A program made the position numbers and the translations under genes. Positions 9,672 through 21,460 of a DNA stretch of 64,000 nt are shown one piece after another (the first letter of the stretch is position 1; the number at the start of each line of letters is the position of its first letter). Location of the stretch: assembly GCA_029876055.1 (NCBI GenBank), contig CM056880.1, positions 1,674,001 through 1,738,000 of the forward strand, given 5' to 3'. The DNA comes from Madurella fahalii. Lineage: Eukaryota; Ascomycota; Sordariomycetes; Sordariales. The notes below the pieces were generated by a model. It was not told the origin of the DNA and did not search any database. It was given only the letters and a program-made list of their open reading frames with translations.

Positions 9672-10530
9672 ATGAAATGCATTCGCTCGGCGCTTAAAAA
9701 CACCAACCCTCGCTCCAGCGAGGTCCTCACGATTGACTGTTCTTTCGAGCAGTGGACCTCCTCGCATTACTCCCATTGCAACGCAAAGAAAGAGTTATAT
9801 ACGCCGGTAAGTTACATGCATTTTCAGCGGATTGGCGGGGGATTTGCTAACGATTGCAGGCCGCTACCGGAATAGTTGGCGACTCCGTCGACCTCATAAT
9901 CCTCATCGACGCGGCTCGCACTATCGTCGATTATTGCGTAGAGGACACCGAAGGCGAGCTCGACGAGGAGGGTAATCGCCCTCAAGTTTCTACGCTGTCT
10001 CGCCGCAGCCGCAAGAAGATCGCCGCCGCCACCAAAGATCTGGTCGGGGCTTTCGACGCCGCCGAGACCGCTCATCGCCGCCAATTCGGTATTTCCGGCA
10101 CCACCAAGCCGTCTTCTGTAAGTGCATTTGTCTCGCTTGTCTTCGTATGCAAATCGCTGACATCTCGATAGCAAGCTTACGTAGCATATTGCTCCATAGT
10201 CGCGCTGCGCAGCCAACTCCGCCTACAGCAGTCGTCCCGCCCTGGCCGGAACCGCGGCCGCAATACCGACGTCAGTCTCAATCACCATGTTTCCACTGAG
10301 TCATCGCTGACTTTTCGTAGTACGAGTCTGAGGTACGCGCCTAGGAGGTACGGTCTATCGCTCGTCTGTCGCTTAGCGACATTGGTTTCGTAGGTTGATC
10401 GGGCGCTAAGCGCCGTTTCCTCAAGAAGGTCAAGGAGGAGATCGCCGCCAACGTGGAGGATGCGGAGGCCTGGCAGGTTTGGGTAGAGGTAGCTCCTGAC
10501 TTGGAGCTGGTACCGACCTCAATTTTCTGA
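9672..10530 (+). CDS. Spliced antisense gene carried inside the gypsy element, unknown function
   Basis: Plus-strand gene opposite to the element's own genes, between its chromodomain and 3' LTR. Proposed exons are 9672-9806, 9860-10117, 10172-10270, 10321-10332 and 10411-10530, all phase 0, giving 207 aa. Introns 1-3 have GTAAGT/GTAAGT/GTCAGT donors, GCTAAC or GCTGAC branch sites and TAG/CAG acceptors. The fourth is less certain, and the 12-nt exon may be spurious. Codon use is GC-rich with strong third-position bias and no RIP stops, unlike the surrounding pol. The protein has an Asp/Ile-rich segment (DSVDLIILIDAARTIVDY), a basic patch (LSRRSRKKIAAATKDLVGA), an Arg/Gln-rich part and an acidic C-terminus (EDAEAWQVWVEV). 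I recognise no domain. The reading frame stays open upstream of the first ATG, so the start is uncertain. Confidence 0.65.
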
Positions 10531-10655
10531 GGTTCATATTGTTTTCGGGGGTTTTTCTAGGGTATTTCGGTTAGGGTTAGCATCTGGTATACCCCGGGAC
10601 ATAGCTTCATACAGGTAGACATTAATTAACATCTTGTCGCCTACGCTTTCACTGG

Positions 10656-13600
10656 TTTTCACGTACTTTTCGGAATTGTAATACCAGCTTGGGTACATTT
10701 GTCATATCCTCCTCTAACACCCACTAATTGTACTCTGAGGGCCAGCCTGCCCATTTGACCAAAAAGAAGGTTTCACCCTGGAATTTTCTCTCGTCTCGAA
10801 TCTCTTTAACTTCCCACTCTCCATCGTCCTCAAGGTCTAGCATCGGCATCACGGACGAATCGTCTCCTTTTCGGCTGTACCACGGTTCCAACATTAACAC
10901 AGGAAATACATTATGCAAACGATCGTACTTGTCCGGGAATACCAGACAATAAGCCAGCGATCCGACTCGGTTTAAAACACAAAATAGACCGATGAACTTG
11001 GGCACCAATTTCCTCGGTAACTTAAATCTCAAATTCCAGGTTGATAACAATACCAAACTTCCATTCTTAAACTCCTTTTTCGTATACTTCTCGTCGTAAT
11101 ATCGTTTCTAGACTGCCATAGCTTTAGCCCAATTTTGTTCTAACTGTTTTCTCAGCTCAGTAAGTTTTTCAATTCTTTCAATTGCACTGGATATCCTCCT
11201 CTCTTATACATCGCCCTCGATACAGCAGGAAATCGGAGGTTGATAACCCATCAGTACTTCAAAGGGACTCATCTTGATTGTAGAATTGACAGCACTATTG
11301 ACAACAAATTCTGCTTCTAGGAGGAGATTTACCCAGGTAATTTGGTTTTAGCATACGAAGCAACGGAGGTATTAAATAAGTGTTTGATTTACTCGCTCCG
11401 TTTACCCGTCGGTTTGCAGGTGAAAAGCGGTCGAAAGCCGCTTATATACCTTTTACAGGTAACACAAATCGCTCCAAAACTGTAATGTAAAAACAGAACC
11501 TCGATCACTGACACAACCATCAATGGGGCTATACTTGAGTTCAATCTCTTTGTAAACAAGCTCTGCCAATTCTTGGCTAGTGATAGTAGTAGACACTAGG
11601 AAGAATCGGTTCATCTTCGTATACCGATCGACAACCACCAGAATTACATCCTTCTCGGAGCCATCGGGACTCTTCACCACAGGAAAACCCACGATGAAGT
11701 CCATGGTGATTTCGCTCCAAGGTCGTGTGGGAATCGGCAACGATTCGAGCGATCCATACAGCTTATGCCGTCTTGTCTTATTGACTTAGCAGGTGTAGCA
11801 GGTTCTACAGTAGTCTTTAACATCTTTGGTCATACTATGCCAGAAGTATTTTCTTTATAACAGTTCGAGAGTCTTCTCGATACCAAAATAACCTGCTAAC
11901 GGATCGTCATGAAAAAGCTGGAGTAACTCCTACTTAACGGCTTACTCTGCCGGAACGAACAATCGTCCTTAATACAGCAATTCTTACTCGCATCCAAGTG
12001 CCCATTCGGGCGAAACTCTCAGGTTTCAGGCTAGATTCGCCAGCCTTTCCTTGATTTTCAGAGTCACCGGATCCATAGCTTGCAGCTCTAGGATCAATTC
12101 TCTCATAGATTTCGACGGTTCCGCAGTATAAACCGCTTCCAATCGAACGTACTCTCTCGCACATTGACGAATAACAATCTATTCCCGTCCAAGCCAATCG
12201 GCTTCTTGGTAATCCTGAGGTCCTGGCAGGTAAACACTCAGCGATCCCACAGTAACTTCTAAAGGACAACCCATTATTTCGGGTTTCCAACTAGCTAGTT
12301 TACCAGGGTCCTATACACTAGCATCTTCGCCATTCTCTGGTACACAGTAGGCTCTCTTAACCCCTTCCGCAGTCGTCTTTCCGACCCGGGTACTAGCTAA
12401 TTTGCCAGGGTTTCTTGCACAAGCTAATTTACTCTCTTCTACATAATAGGCAATCTTATTTCTTTCCGCGATCAGCTTTCTAATCCGGTTTGCCCGAGCA
12501 ATTTTACTCTCAAAAGTAGGCATCCACTCGAGTCTATTAGGACGTTCTTTATCCTCGTAATCTAGTCTTCTCGAGGGGCTATCGGCCAGATTTCGCTTCC
12601 CAGGCTAATGCTTGATAGTAAAATCAAATCCTGCCAGATACATACACCATCTAGCCTGTCGGCCGTTCAATCGGTTTTACTTCATAAACCTTTATAGGTT
12701 ATTATAATCTGAAAACACAGTGACTTCATAGCGACTCCCTTCAACGTAGTGTCGCCAATACTTGAAGGCTTCCACAATAGCCATCATCTCCTTATCAGGA
12801 GTTCCATAGTCCTAGGCCGGTCCAGAAAACTTCGCCGACCAGAACGCAACAGGACGTTTTCAGCCCCCTTTCGGGACCTACAACAGGACAGCTCCCATTG
12901 CAAAGTCAGAGACGTCTATCTCAATAATAACAGGGAGTTCGGGGTCGAAATGATACAAAACTGGCGCATCTTAAAATACTCTCTTAAGCCGCGCGAATAC
13001 CGCACGCTCTTCAGCCTCTAACCGGAGGATTCCCGGTTTTCGTCCATTCTATAACCCCTTTAGCAAATTACTCAACGGTAATACAATCTCCGAATAACCT
13101 CGAATAAATCGACGGTAAAAATTGCAAAATCCTAAGAAAACTTGGATATCTCGATAGGACTGTGGTTCAGGCCAATCTTAGATAGTCTGAATTCGTGCCG
13201 AATCTATACCGACACCTTCGGGAGTTAAAACATAACCCAGAAATTCCACCTTATCCTGATAAAATAAACACTTACTGGGCTTACAGTATAACTGCACTTA
13301 TCTCAGGCGATCCAGGACTCGTCGGAGGTAAGTCGTATAGGTTTCCCGGTCTAGGGAGAAAATTAAAATATCATCCAAATAATATATACAACAATCGTCC
13401 AGTAGCCCGCCTAAAGCAATCTGAATATAACTTTGGAAGGTCGCAGGAGCATTTATCAGGCCAAAAGGCATAACAAGATACTCAAACAGACCGTATCGGG
13501 TACAGAAAGCCGTCTTCCATTCATCTCCTTCTCGGATACAAATCCGGTAATATACCTCTTTCAGGTCCAACTTCGTAAAATACTTTGCTCCGGATACTCG

Positions 13601-14589
13601 GTCCAAGAGTTCTGAGATCAACGGTAAAGGGTACCGATTCTTGACCGTTATCCAGTTAAGTCCGCAGTAATCCACACATAAGCGTAGAGTACCATCTTTC
13701 TTTAGGACAAACAAGACAGGACTTACAGCTAAACTCTAGGATAGACGAATACGGCCTTTCGCCAAGTTTTCACGCAGATATTCCTCCAAAATCGAAAGTT
13801 CATATCGTGACAGAAGGTAAAGAGGTCCAACAGGAGGAACAGTATTAGAGAGTAGATCAATAGCATAATCAGTACTTTTGAAAGAAGGTAGAATATCTGC
13901 GTTACTGGAGTTCATAACATCCGCAAAGTCTGAGATTTCAGGAGGGATATCTTCAGGTTTTCGAGGGGTATTCTCCTCTTCCTCCTCCGGAAAAAGCGCC
14001 TCCAGCACGTCTAGGTACTGCATCAAGGAGTAAACACAAGCTTCTCCTCGACATATTTTTAAGAATTTCTTCGGGTTTTCAATCCGAACACGCTCCGATT
14101 CCGTCATAAACCACCATAAATTCCCTTCTGGGTATAACAAGATCTTATAGGATATTAAACTTAGCATCCCAAGAAGAACAGGGGAATCGTTTATAACAAG
14201 GGGGTAATTGATGGCAGTACAAGAAATACATGTTCTTTAGGTAATTCCTTAGCAGTCTATCAGTTCCAAGGGAACTTCATAAACACCAAATGCTTCAACG
14301 ATATGATGGTCCATAAACCGAACATGGGGTAATTGCATCCCGATCCATCGGAGTTTCCTCTACTTCACGAACTCCAGACTGATAACATCAATCTCTACTC
14401 CAGTATCGAGATCGACTATAATGGATTGAGGGGCATAGTTCAACAAGGTTACGGAAGTATACATTCGTTCTTTGACTGGAACCCCTAGTACATCGTCTTC
14501 ACCGACGTGATCGGGGTTCACATCCGCCGGTATCTGCCGTTTCCCCGCCGATTTAGGCGCGATCCCCCACCTCGGCGACTAGGGTACCT
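10656..14589 (-). pseudogene. Gypsy pol: protease, RT, RNase H, integrase, chromodomain
   Basis: Decayed polyprotein. The protease DTG lies near 14403. RT (13714-13298) shows LRLCVDYCGLN, LDLKEVYYRI, LVMPFGLINAPATFQ and the YLDD catalytic box. RNase H follows near 12930-12560 (IDVSDFAMGAVL, FSDYNNL). The integrase zinc finger has a HFG-type His changed to Tyr (LAGYFG, near 11900) and CRTCYTC. The core has MDFIVGFP, CVSDRGS and the TERVNQ Glu (11740-11370). A C-terminal chromodomain EWEVKEIRDERK...FFLVKWAGWPSEYN ends at 10724, and after one TAG the frame continues to TGA at about 10656. The chromodomain places it among chromoviruses, which generally target heterochromatin. Confidence 0.88.
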
Positions 14590-15801
14590 AGTAGCTTTGT
14601 TCACTAATACTCCTTTTTGTAGGCAGTCGTTAGCGAAATGGGTATTACTGCCACAAACAAAACAAGTCAAAGGGTTTCCCTAACTGTCTATAGGGTTCAG
14701 CTGATTGAAATGAAATGGGGTTGACATAGGGTGATCGTCAGGTTTCGTATATAGCGTCGTTGACTGCACGTTTCGTTGGTAATAACGGGATGATAACGCT
14801 CTTCGAGGATAAAATAACGATTTGTAGGTTAGGGAAGAACGCGATAAAGGAGAAGAGTAAGAAGGATTTCGGGACGAATACTTAGGGGCTTCCTGAGGTT
14901 TTCGGTACTGGAAACCATACCAAATTTAAATGGCGAGTTTGACTATCTCTTCCCGAGTCTCTAGCTTGTTATAGACATACAAATCGATATAGTTACTAAT
15001 TACGGACGAAAGCTTCGTATAAAAGGTAAGAGTACAAGCCTTTTCGTCCTACTTCAGGAATTGGGCCTCAAGGGATTCCAAGTACTGATGAAAGTCCAAA
15101 GGAGACTGGTTTTCTCGTTGCTTAGCATCATTAAGCTACTTTACAACAGTAGATTCTTGATCTACAAGATCTCGAACACAGTTCAGTATCCAATCTTCAA
15201 ACATTTTCCAGTCGTTTTCAGCCTCTTGTCGTACATCTGTCGGAAGATTGTTGCAATGACTGTACCATCGATTGCGAGGACGTTCTTCCATTTAATCCAA
15301 GGCAAAAAGGATCCGGTTCATACCCGTTTTAAACCGTTTCGGGTCTCCCATAAATACTCGCTATAGATCTTAGAGCCATTCCAAACGGCGTCGATAGGTA
15401 GTGTTGTTAGGGAACTGAATCAGATACTTCACCTTGATCGCCTTTCGGTCCTCATCATAGTCACTAGAACCTGCTGAAGGAGAACGATATCGCCTGCATT
15501 TCGGTGAGGATTCGCCTGGTAAGATGCCTAGCTTCCAAAGCAAACCCTCTTCTTGTTCTCGCAGTTATTTCAGCGCTTCCAGTTGCTATATCCGAAGACA
15601 GGTTAATTCCAACAGGTTATCATAGTGAGGAGCTTGACGCGGAACCCGGGAGTCCGAAAGGGTATGCGAAGATATACGAGGTCGAAATCCTGGTGATTCC
15701 GACCGATGAAGGCGCACAGGATTTGTAGGTGATTGGGGGGTGTTTTCCCCTGGACTCGACTCTGCTCCCAGCTCACGGGAGGTACTCATCGTAGGTGCCA
15801 T
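14590..15801 (-). pseudogene. Gypsy gag, decayed
   Basis: The first likely Met (MAPTMSTS...) is at 15801, just inside the 5' LTR. A Ser/Pro-rich start and gag-like body broken by stops follow. A single zinc knuckle CFVCGSNTHFANDC (CX2CX4HX4C) lies at about 14664-14623. Stops are mostly TAG in Gln or Trp positions. Confidence 0.75.
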
Positions 15802-15833
15802 CTCGGCCAACGGTAGAACAGAAGGATCAGAAT

Positions 15834-16084
15834 TGTAAAGGGGTTGTTCTGGGAACACGTTGAGGGAGATGGACTACGATGTCTTGATACCGAAAAGACC
15901 TGGACCAGCGGGCGATATCTTGGTGAACAGCCTCCTATCAATTACACAGAGACTGATCCTTGCGGATCAGAAGTGCCCCGCGTAAGAGAGTTCCCTCACG
16001 GGGTTCTTATCTATCCTGTATCGTGACATCATCCAGCATCATTCGGCGGGTCCTCCTGACCTTCGTCTGGAGACTCTCGTTACA
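15834..16084 (-). repeat. Gypsy 5' LTR (251 bp)
   Basis: Pairs with 8703-8953. It precedes gag on the minus strand. The bases just inside (ATTCTGATCC on the minus strand) occupy the primer-binding position, but I cannot assign a tRNA. Confidence 0.93.
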
Positions 16085-16089
16085 GGGTG
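16085..16089. repeat. Target-site duplication of the gypsy element (GGGTG)
   Basis: Identical to 8698-8702 on the other side. The pre-insertion site reads ...AAAGGGTGTTAGC.... Confidence 0.9.
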
Positions 16090-17610
16090 TTAGCTAATGA
16101 CTTCGGTACTCATGCTACCTTTATCCACCTCTGTACACCAGTATCAGCGTATTCATCACTTCGACCGGGCATTGTTGTTCAGTTCACCCCTGCCATATAC
16201 CCCATCAAGTGAGCGAGGCCCGGCTGCCAAACGTACGCAATCGACCGGATGCCGCAGCCCTTGGAAGCGCTACACTAATGCTCGGCAGCAGAATCCAAGG
16301 ATTTCTACGTGATTCTCACCCTCAACATGCCCCATCACGGACTCAACCGAGTATGGCATTATCTTCACACTCATCTAAATAAGGCGCGTCGCCGAGCCCG
16401 ATACGTTCGCCACGTTTTACAGTACCATACTGGCCTCTGGCGAGGGTAGCGCTCACGGTACTGCTCGACATTATAGGGAACTTTCCCAAGCTTCCTTCTC
16501 AGGGTTTGTTGTTTCCCTTCCACAGAGATTATTGCCTGATGCTTCCAAACAAATTTTCATACACCCCGTTCCCGTCCATACAACCTCCCCTAAAACCATG
16601 AGACCTTTCCCCAGTTCATCCCAATCAACTACCGTTCTAGATCTAGTTGACAGAATGCTAGCTACTACCCCATGTCCACCATATACACCCACGTCAACTC
16701 CTTCCTTTCCACTGGCCAAGGGAGCCGTTAAGTCCAGTTACTTACCAGCGACACCCTCACGGCGACGTTCTAGCTCACCAACACAAGCGTGGGCAAGTGG
16801 CCCCACCCAGGAGACGGCTCGGGAGAACTTTTATGTGGGTGATATGCTGGGCCCAAGGGTGTGGCGCAGACGTGGCCCGCGTTGTAGATCTTGTGGTGGG
16901 ACCTCGGAGGGGTGAGGAGAAAGGTATGGCTCTGACAAGGAGTTTGAGAGGTTGGTGAGAGGTGAGAGGATGGTTCCTCGGGATTCGAATTGGGCAAGAC
17001 TGAAGGGCTTGGTGTGATAGCTAATTGCACCTCTTCTTACTGAGTATCATGCTTCATCCGCTACCGTAGTTCAACTCGAGAGACTGGATGAGGAAAAGAA
17101 GAAAGAGAATTGCTATTGTATTATCCAGACAGAACCTGAGACCTTCTAGCGAGTTACTTGAGAGCCGGGGACACTGCAGTGATAAAAAGAACTAACATAC
17201 CACTGCCACTTTCACATTCCATTACGACCAAATCAAATGGGGCAACAGTACCCTTGATAGCATGACAGGATCTAACCGCATCCGACCAGCCCTATCTCTC
17301 GCCCGTGAAGGAAAACGGAGTTGGCCATTATTTCCCCTCCCTTCACTTCTCTTTCCCAGCCTGCCTCTCTCCCCTTACATGTTTCATTCACACATTCCTT
17401 GCCACTGTAGCTCTACTATATTCTTCTCTGTACTGCCAACAGGAGTGTGGTTAGTTACGATCATATCACCTAGTGACACAGTCGATCTATTCACTTCAAT
17501 TACTGCGAGCGGGTAGCACGATTGCTAGCGCACCGCGGAAGCTAAATCTGGAGTTCCCAGTTTGATTTTTTCCACGAAGAGCCACTGGCGTAATATCTAT
17601 CCTCGTCGGG
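16090..17610. other. Intergenic, transposon island edge to threonine dehydratase
   Basis: About 1.5 kb between the gypsy target site and the 3' end of the threonine dehydratase gene. It has open stretches on both strands (for example 16532-16915) but without codon bias, splice structure or a recognisable domain, so I assign no gene. Confidence 0.5.
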
Positions 17611-19539
17611 TTACGCTCGGAGGAAAGTCTTGTATACTGCCGACTCAGTGCAGTCCTCCCATGGGTATCCTATCTCCTTCAAAAACCTCTGCAGCTCACC
17701 GATCTCCTCATCCGGGCAAAGGATGCCTGTCAGTACCTGTGCAATATCCCCACCGTTGTTCCTGTACTGGAAGAGGCTGATATTATACTTTGGCCGCAGC
17801 GTCCGGAGGAAGCGCTCCAGCGCCCCGGGCCTCTCAGGGAACCGGAACGTGTAGAGCCTTTCGTTCAAAACGTCAGACCGGCCGCCAACCATGTAGCGGA
17901 GATGGCTTTTGGCCAATTCGTCCGCGGATAAATCCGTCACGTCCATGGTACCGGATTCATTGATGCGATTCATGATGCCCTGTAGCTCCTGGACTCGCTG
18001 ATTCCCCGGCGCGGTCAAGGAGATGCCGACCAGCACATTGGCTTCGGCCTCACTGGAGTACCGGTAGCTGAACTCGGTCACAGAATGGGGCATGACTGCG
18101 TTTATCAGCTCAGCGAACGCGCCGGGTCTCTCGGGGATCTTCGCAGCCAAGAGCGCTTCCCTCCCTTCTCCATAAGTAGCGCGAGCAGAGACAAAACCCA
18201 ACCGGTCAAAGTTCATGTTCGCGCCGGATGTGATGGCCACAACCGACCGTGCTGGATCGCTAGATGGGTTGGCGGCAACCCATTTCTTCAAGCCTGCGAT
18301 CGCCAAAGCGCCAGCTGGCTCAATTATAGACCGAGTGTCTTCGAACATGTCTTTGATGGCGGCACAGGCCTCATCTGTTGTGACTCGGACCATCTCGTCC
18401 ACCACCTCCTGGCAGATTCGAAACGTCTCCTCGCCGACCGTCTTAACCGCGGCGCCATCGGCGAAAAGGCCGACATCCGCCAGGAGCACGCGCTCGCCTT
18501 TTGCTAGGGACTGGGTCATGGCGTCGGCATCATGAGCCTCAACTCCGATTATTTTTACGTGGGGCGCAATGCGCTTCACGTATACGCCGACGCCGGCGAT
18601 CAGGCCGCCGCCACCAACGCAGCAGAATATGGCATGCAGCTTTTGAAGGTTCGTCTGGGATAAAATTTCCATGCCAATGGTGCCTTGGCCTGCGATGACA
18701 TAAGGATCGTCAAAAGGCGGGATGTTGATCAGGCCGTCTTGTTTTTCCCTCCGGGCGCACTCCTCCTTTGCCTCGTCAAAGTCGGCTCCGTGTAGAACGA
18801 CATGTCCTCCCATGCGTGAGACGTTGAGATGCTTGATGCTCGGCGTGCCCTTGGGCATCACGATGGTAGCGGGGATCTTGAGCTTGCGGGCCGAATAGGC
18901 CACTCCTTGAGCGTGATTGCCGGCGCTGCAGCACACCACCCCTCTCCAAGACTCGGCGGGATCCAGATGCGCCATCTTGTTGTAGGCGCCGCGCAACTTG
19001 AAGCTGAAGACCGGCTGTTCATCCTCGCGCTTGAGTAATACTTTACATTCGAGACGATTGCTCAAGCCGACTGCCTGGACGAGCGGAGTCTCGTGGCACA
19101 CCTCTCTGACTCGCGGGTACGAGGTAATGATGAGTCGGAGATACTGTGGCCCAGTTTAGTTCCTTGTCAGGCTTTGAATGAATCGGACGCTTCTAGAGAC
19201 AGCTCTAGAGCACGGAGAGGGCTTGCGAGTGGACCGGGAGGAACGACATGGGTGACTCACGTCCGGGTTACCATTTGGCAGAATCAGGTCATCGGGCACA
19301 ATCTTCTTCAGGTGGACTTTCCTATCCTCGGACGGAGGTGAGGGTCTTGCGCTATACTCGGTGAGAGAGAAACTGGTCAAGGACGGGATCCTGGGCAATG
19401 CTGTGTCGGTTCGTGGAGGTGTGTATGGCCGCGAGGTGCTGCTCACAGCGCCATTGACTGCCGCAGGAGATCCTCCCGCGTTATTGGTCTCGTGGATCTC
19501 GTTGGCCCGGTTCGGGTCGTCTGTCTCAGAGGGGGCCAT
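17611..19539 (-). CDS. ILV1: Threonine dehydratase (threonine ammonia-lyase), isoleucine biosynthesis
   Basis: PLP enzyme that deaminates threonine to 2-oxobutanoate, the first committed step to isoleucine, normally mitochondrial in fungi. Exons 19539-19261 and 19143-17611 with a 117-nt GTGAGT...CACAG intron join in phase 0 to 603 aa. The junction makes NGNPDYLRLIITSYPRVREV. The Schiff-base Lys is in FSFKLRGAYNKM (about K142). SAGNHAQGVA and GGGGLIAG bind PLP phosphate. The C-terminal third (from about residue 400) has two ACT-like regulatory repeats (IPERPGAFAEL and FPERPGALERFL), which in this family confer isoleucine feedback inhibition. The N-terminal 90 residues are Ser/Pro-rich without a clear presequence, so an upstream exon is possible. 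Confidence 0.93.
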
Positions 19540-20635
19540 ACTGCTTGTAGTGCAAGCTGACTGTTGAGAATCGTGAAGCGGCGATGGAGAGCTCCGATTT
19601 TCGGTGTCAATCCAAAATTTTGGTGGGGCAATGAATTAGACAACGACACACCTGCCCAAACTGGATAAACTGACTGTGTCCTTGGATAGGACGACCATAT
19701 CAACTCTATTCGATTGTGTGTACTGAACTGAACTATAAATACGTTTAGAAAAAAAAGAAGAAATCTTCTTTTCAACACAATTACCTTACATTGACATATT
19801 TCTATGGTGCTCTGCCTCATCTAATTACAAGGTACTCTGATTTAATCCATCTAGTGTAACAGCTCGGACTTTGACTCGGCTCCACCGTATTCAAGTTCTG
19901 TTCCGGCAGCCATGATTCGTACGGGGATCGTGAATACGAAGTAAGAGAACAAGAAATAGGAAAAAAATGGAAAAGTAAAGTTAATAAAGCATAAACGAGG
20001 TGAAAAATAAAGGAAGGGAAATAGGAGAGACAACTCCAACCCCTCCACCCTCACCGGAAAAAAAAAAAAAAAAAAAAAAAACCTCCCTTTAGACCTGCAT
20101 AGGCGAAACGCAATTTTGCGGAATGTAGTGAGATATGGTTATAATAATAGATGATAAGGTTGATTTGCTAGAATGACAATCGTCTTTCTGCGTGCTGGGT
20201 TGTACAGCTCGACCAACCCCACTGAGAGATTGGTTCAGTAGCACAGTGTAAGGTTCCTTGTGATATTACTGTTGTAAGAGGAAGGTGACTAATTGCGGAT
20301 ATGGCTTGTAAGGCCTGTTCTTGCCTTTTGAGAGCCCTCAAAAACAAACCACTGCACTGTGCTGTCTTGCAAGAATATATTCACATGTAACTCAGTAAAA
20401 TTGGTTGCCCTAACGTAGACCTTCGGGTACAAAGTACTCCGCGGCATACCCCCGGTCGGCCTTTTGTCGTGCATATGGTTCGTGCGCTGAGGGGGTCCCA
20501 CAGCTCCGGCACCTACAATTCCCGTGGCAGGTCACGTTGTTTCGACAGTCAAACTCCAAATCCGGCAACTCCACGAAGACGACTTCGATCGGTCGCTGCC
20601 TACGTCGTGTACGCTCCCTCAACAGACCGCCCAAC
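19540..20635. promoter_or_regulatory. Divergent promoter region of ILV1 and RCF1 with a poly(A) tract
   Basis: 1.1 kb between two divergent genes. It contains an uninterrupted A24 run at 20058-20081 and AT-rich stretches around 19740-20040. No coding signal. The poly(A) may act as a nucleosome-depleting element, or it may be the tail of an old retroinsertion; no duplicated flanks are visible. Confidence 0.5.
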
Positions 20636-21460
20636 ATGTCCGACCGCCCACTGTCAAGCCGGCCACTGCCGTCGTCCTTTGAGGACAATGAGTAAGCCAA
20701 ACCCACTCCCAAGGCAGCTCGCTCTCGTGCCGGCTCGTTCACGGCACACACAAAAGGCTCACGTGGGGCTTCGCGCAGGGAATTTTACAACGAATCTGCG
20801 CGCCAAAAGTTAGCCCGCAAGCTCAAAGAGGAGCCGCTGGTCCCATTTGGCGCCCTCCTCACGGTCGCCGCCTTCACTAGCGCCTACCGCGCCTCGCGCA
20901 AGGGTGACCATCACAAGGTGCAACGCATGTTCCGGGCTCGTGTCGCCGCGCAGGCCTTCACCGTCGTCGCCATGGTCGCCGGCGGCGCATACTACGCCGA
21001 AGACCGCAACAAGACGAGGGAGCGGCACAAGCAGGAGCAGCAAAAGAAGGCCGAAGAGCATCACCAGAAGTGGATCAGGGAGCTCGAGGCTCGCGACGCC
21101 GAGGAAAAGGAATTCCGGGAAAAGCTTGAGAAGAGACGGAAGCGGGCGGCTGAGAAGGCGGGACTCGAGACGGGTACGGACGGCGTTGCCGCGCAGGCGA
21201 GGGCAGCGCTCAAGGAAGTTAAAGGGGTGAAGGAGACTACAGGGGAGAAGCAGGCCAAGGAGGGGAGAGAAGCTAAGCAGGATGCGACAGACCGGGACAC
21301 AACCGAGAAGCCTAGCCAAACACCAAACAACGAAACGAGACCTGAGAGTGCCATTTTGACCGCGTTAGGCGGCTGGTTTGCTGGGTCTAAGAAGACGCCG
21401 GAGGAGCCGACACAGACGCCGGATGATCGGAAGCCAGATTCAGAGGTCACTAAGAAGTGA
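20636..21460 (+). CDS. RCF1: Respiratory supercomplex factor 1 (HIG1 domain)
   Basis: Mitochondrial inner-membrane protein that joins cytochrome c oxidase to complex III and helps assemble it. Exons 20636-20691 and 20779-21460 join to 245 aa. The junction gives SFEDNEEFYNESARQKLARK, then KLKEEPLVPFGALLTVAAF and a QRMFRARVAAQAFTVVAMV segment, the order of the fungal RCF1/HIG1 family, with two membrane spans. After residue about 100 follows a long charged coiled-coil and low-complexity tail (KEQQKK..., EKRRKRAAEKA, Thr/Pro-rich end), longer and more divergent than the core. The intron is 87 nt (GTAAGC...CGCAG). Confidence 0.92.

Larger units (their letters stand above)
8703..16084 (-). mobile_element. 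Complete Ty3/gypsy chromovirus with an antisense accessory gene
   Basis: A 7382-bp LTR retrotransposon in minus orientation. The two 251-bp LTRs are bounded by GGGTG at 8698-8702 and 16085-16089, a perfect 5-bp target duplication. Order along the minus strand is 5' LTR (15834-16084), gag with one CCHC knuckle, protease (DTG), RT, RNase H, integrase, chromodomain, a 1.7-kb region holding a plus-strand spliced gene, a polypurine tract and the 3' LTR (8703-8953). The pol frame has many TAG/TAA stops, so the copy is dead. The LTRs differ at six of 251 positions, all transitions, most in a CpA/TpG context, which fits RIP more than age. Confidence 0.93.

Noticed and set aside
9824..10216. Minus-strand open frame of 130 codons in the accessory region of the gypsy element
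   Set aside because: It would be in the element's own sense direction, but its codon pattern is that of the complement of the plus-strand exons; splice sites and TATA box support the plus strand.
10566..10582. GGTTAGGGTTAG resembling telomere repeats inside the gypsy element
   Set aside because: Only two partial TTAGGG units; too short to be an interstitial telomere tract.
16532..16915. 127-codon frame next to the gypsy element
   Set aside because: No family resemblance; overlapping frames are open on the other strand too.
20810..21319. 169-codon minus-strand frame
   Set aside because: Antisense shadow of RCF1 exon 2.
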